A stretch of DNA of 64,000 nucleotides from Prorocentrum cordatum (Eukaryota; Sar; Dinophyceae; Prorocentrales; Prorocentraceae): contig CAUYUJ010017779.1 of assembly GCA_963575745.1 (NCBI GenBank), forward strand, positions 62,001 through 126,000, in the 5' to 3' direction. The notes below the pieces were generated by a model, which saw only the letters and a program-made list of their open reading frames with translations, was not told the DNA's origin and did not search any database. Each line of letters begins with the position of its first letter. The first letter of the stretch is position 1. Positions 63,576 to 64,000 of this stretch are shown here, one piece after another. The position numbers were made by a program, and so were the translations under genes.

Positions 63576-63692
63576 TCACCATCGTCATCATTTCATCATC
63601 ATCAGCATCAGTACCCTTATCATAGCCATTACCGTTATCATTATCATTATCATCATCATCGCCATCATCACCATCATCACCAGCATCGTCAT

Positions 63693-63700
63693 TCCAGCAG

Positions 63701-63760
<60 letters not shown>

Positions 63761-63762
63761 TC
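63693..63762. repeat. (CAT)n microsatellite
   Basis: About 22 CAT units. Confidence 0.96.
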
Positions 63763-63810
63763 AACTCGTCACCGTCATCGCACAATTGACACGTCTTGAG
63801 ACCTTATAAG

Positions 63811-64000
63811 GAGCACCGCCGAAGGCACCAGTGGCAAAGTTCGCATGCGGTCCCCCGCCCATTTCAGCACACCCCTCACGGTTCGTTAGCCCATAGAGAG
63901 CTCCGCCGAAGGCCTCAGTGGCAAAGTTCGCATGCGGTTCCTCGCCAATTTCGGCACACCCTTCACACGGTTCGTGGCCCCATAGGTAGCTCCGCCGAAG
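63811..64000. repeat. Tandem repeat, unit about 88 bp, running off the right edge
   Basis: Starts of units at 63811, 63898 and 63987 (GAGC(A/T)CCGCCGAAGGC, then CAGTGGCAAAGTTCGCATGC, ATTTC(A/G)GCACACCC, CACGGTTCGT). Two full units and the beginning of a third are seen. Confidence 0.9.

Overview
This looks like nuclear DNA of a dinoflagellate. The evidence is: a degenerate Ty1/copia element of the type common in dinoflagellate genomes; a 22-nt match (19 of 21 fixed positions) to the dinoflagellate trans-spliced leader at 31583-31604; multi-exon genes whose introns are best explained by GC-AG boundaries; very high GC in many parts; and extreme microsatellite and foldback-repeat content. A Prorocentrum-like core dinoflagellate is my best guess, but the genus is not proven from sequence alone. 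No rRNA, tRNA or CRISPR was recognised.

Layout. 1-5358 is the internal region of a decayed Ty1/copia retrotransposon on the + strand, cut by the left edge. Its parts, in order, are a basic region, a methyltransferase-like domain, integrase, an SH3-like domain, reverse transcriptase and RNase H, broken by many frameshifts. 5780-7632 holds minisatellites. 8553-14830 is a multi-exon + strand gene (gene 1, about 1,500 codons) of unrecognised function, with two apparent frame breaks near its 3' end. 14866-26212 is mostly gene-poor, with one weak coding segment near 17.3 kb beside a 39-bp perfect hairpin. 26213-30908 is a second multi-exon + strand gene (gene 2, about 1,164 codons, five exons), also unrecognised, with CxC/CxxC cysteine pairs near its N terminus. 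From about 31 kb to the right edge the window is repeat mosaic: a spliced-leader relict, long trinucleotide arrays, degenerate 11-12 bp GC-rich minisatellites, and at least 17 copies or fragments of about ten families of short (about 150-250 bp) elements with terminal inverted repeats. Several of these have clear target-site duplications.

Embedded in that mosaic are short coding-looking exons. A + strand set at 45.1, 48.1 and 52.8 kb includes two EF-hand-like loops. A minus-strand set at 63.46-63.1 and 60.6-60.2 kb has good GT donors. The genes do not form an obvious pathway.

Most interesting points: (i) the density of short inverted-repeat elements, one of which (56595-56755) begins GTAAGT and could splice out precisely with its target duplication, as introner elements do; (ii) the methyltransferase-like domain upstream of the copia integrase; (iii) GC-AG introns that mostly keep AG|GC at both junctions, and hairpins in or beside introns; (iv) the spliced-leader relict, a sign of mRNA retroposition.
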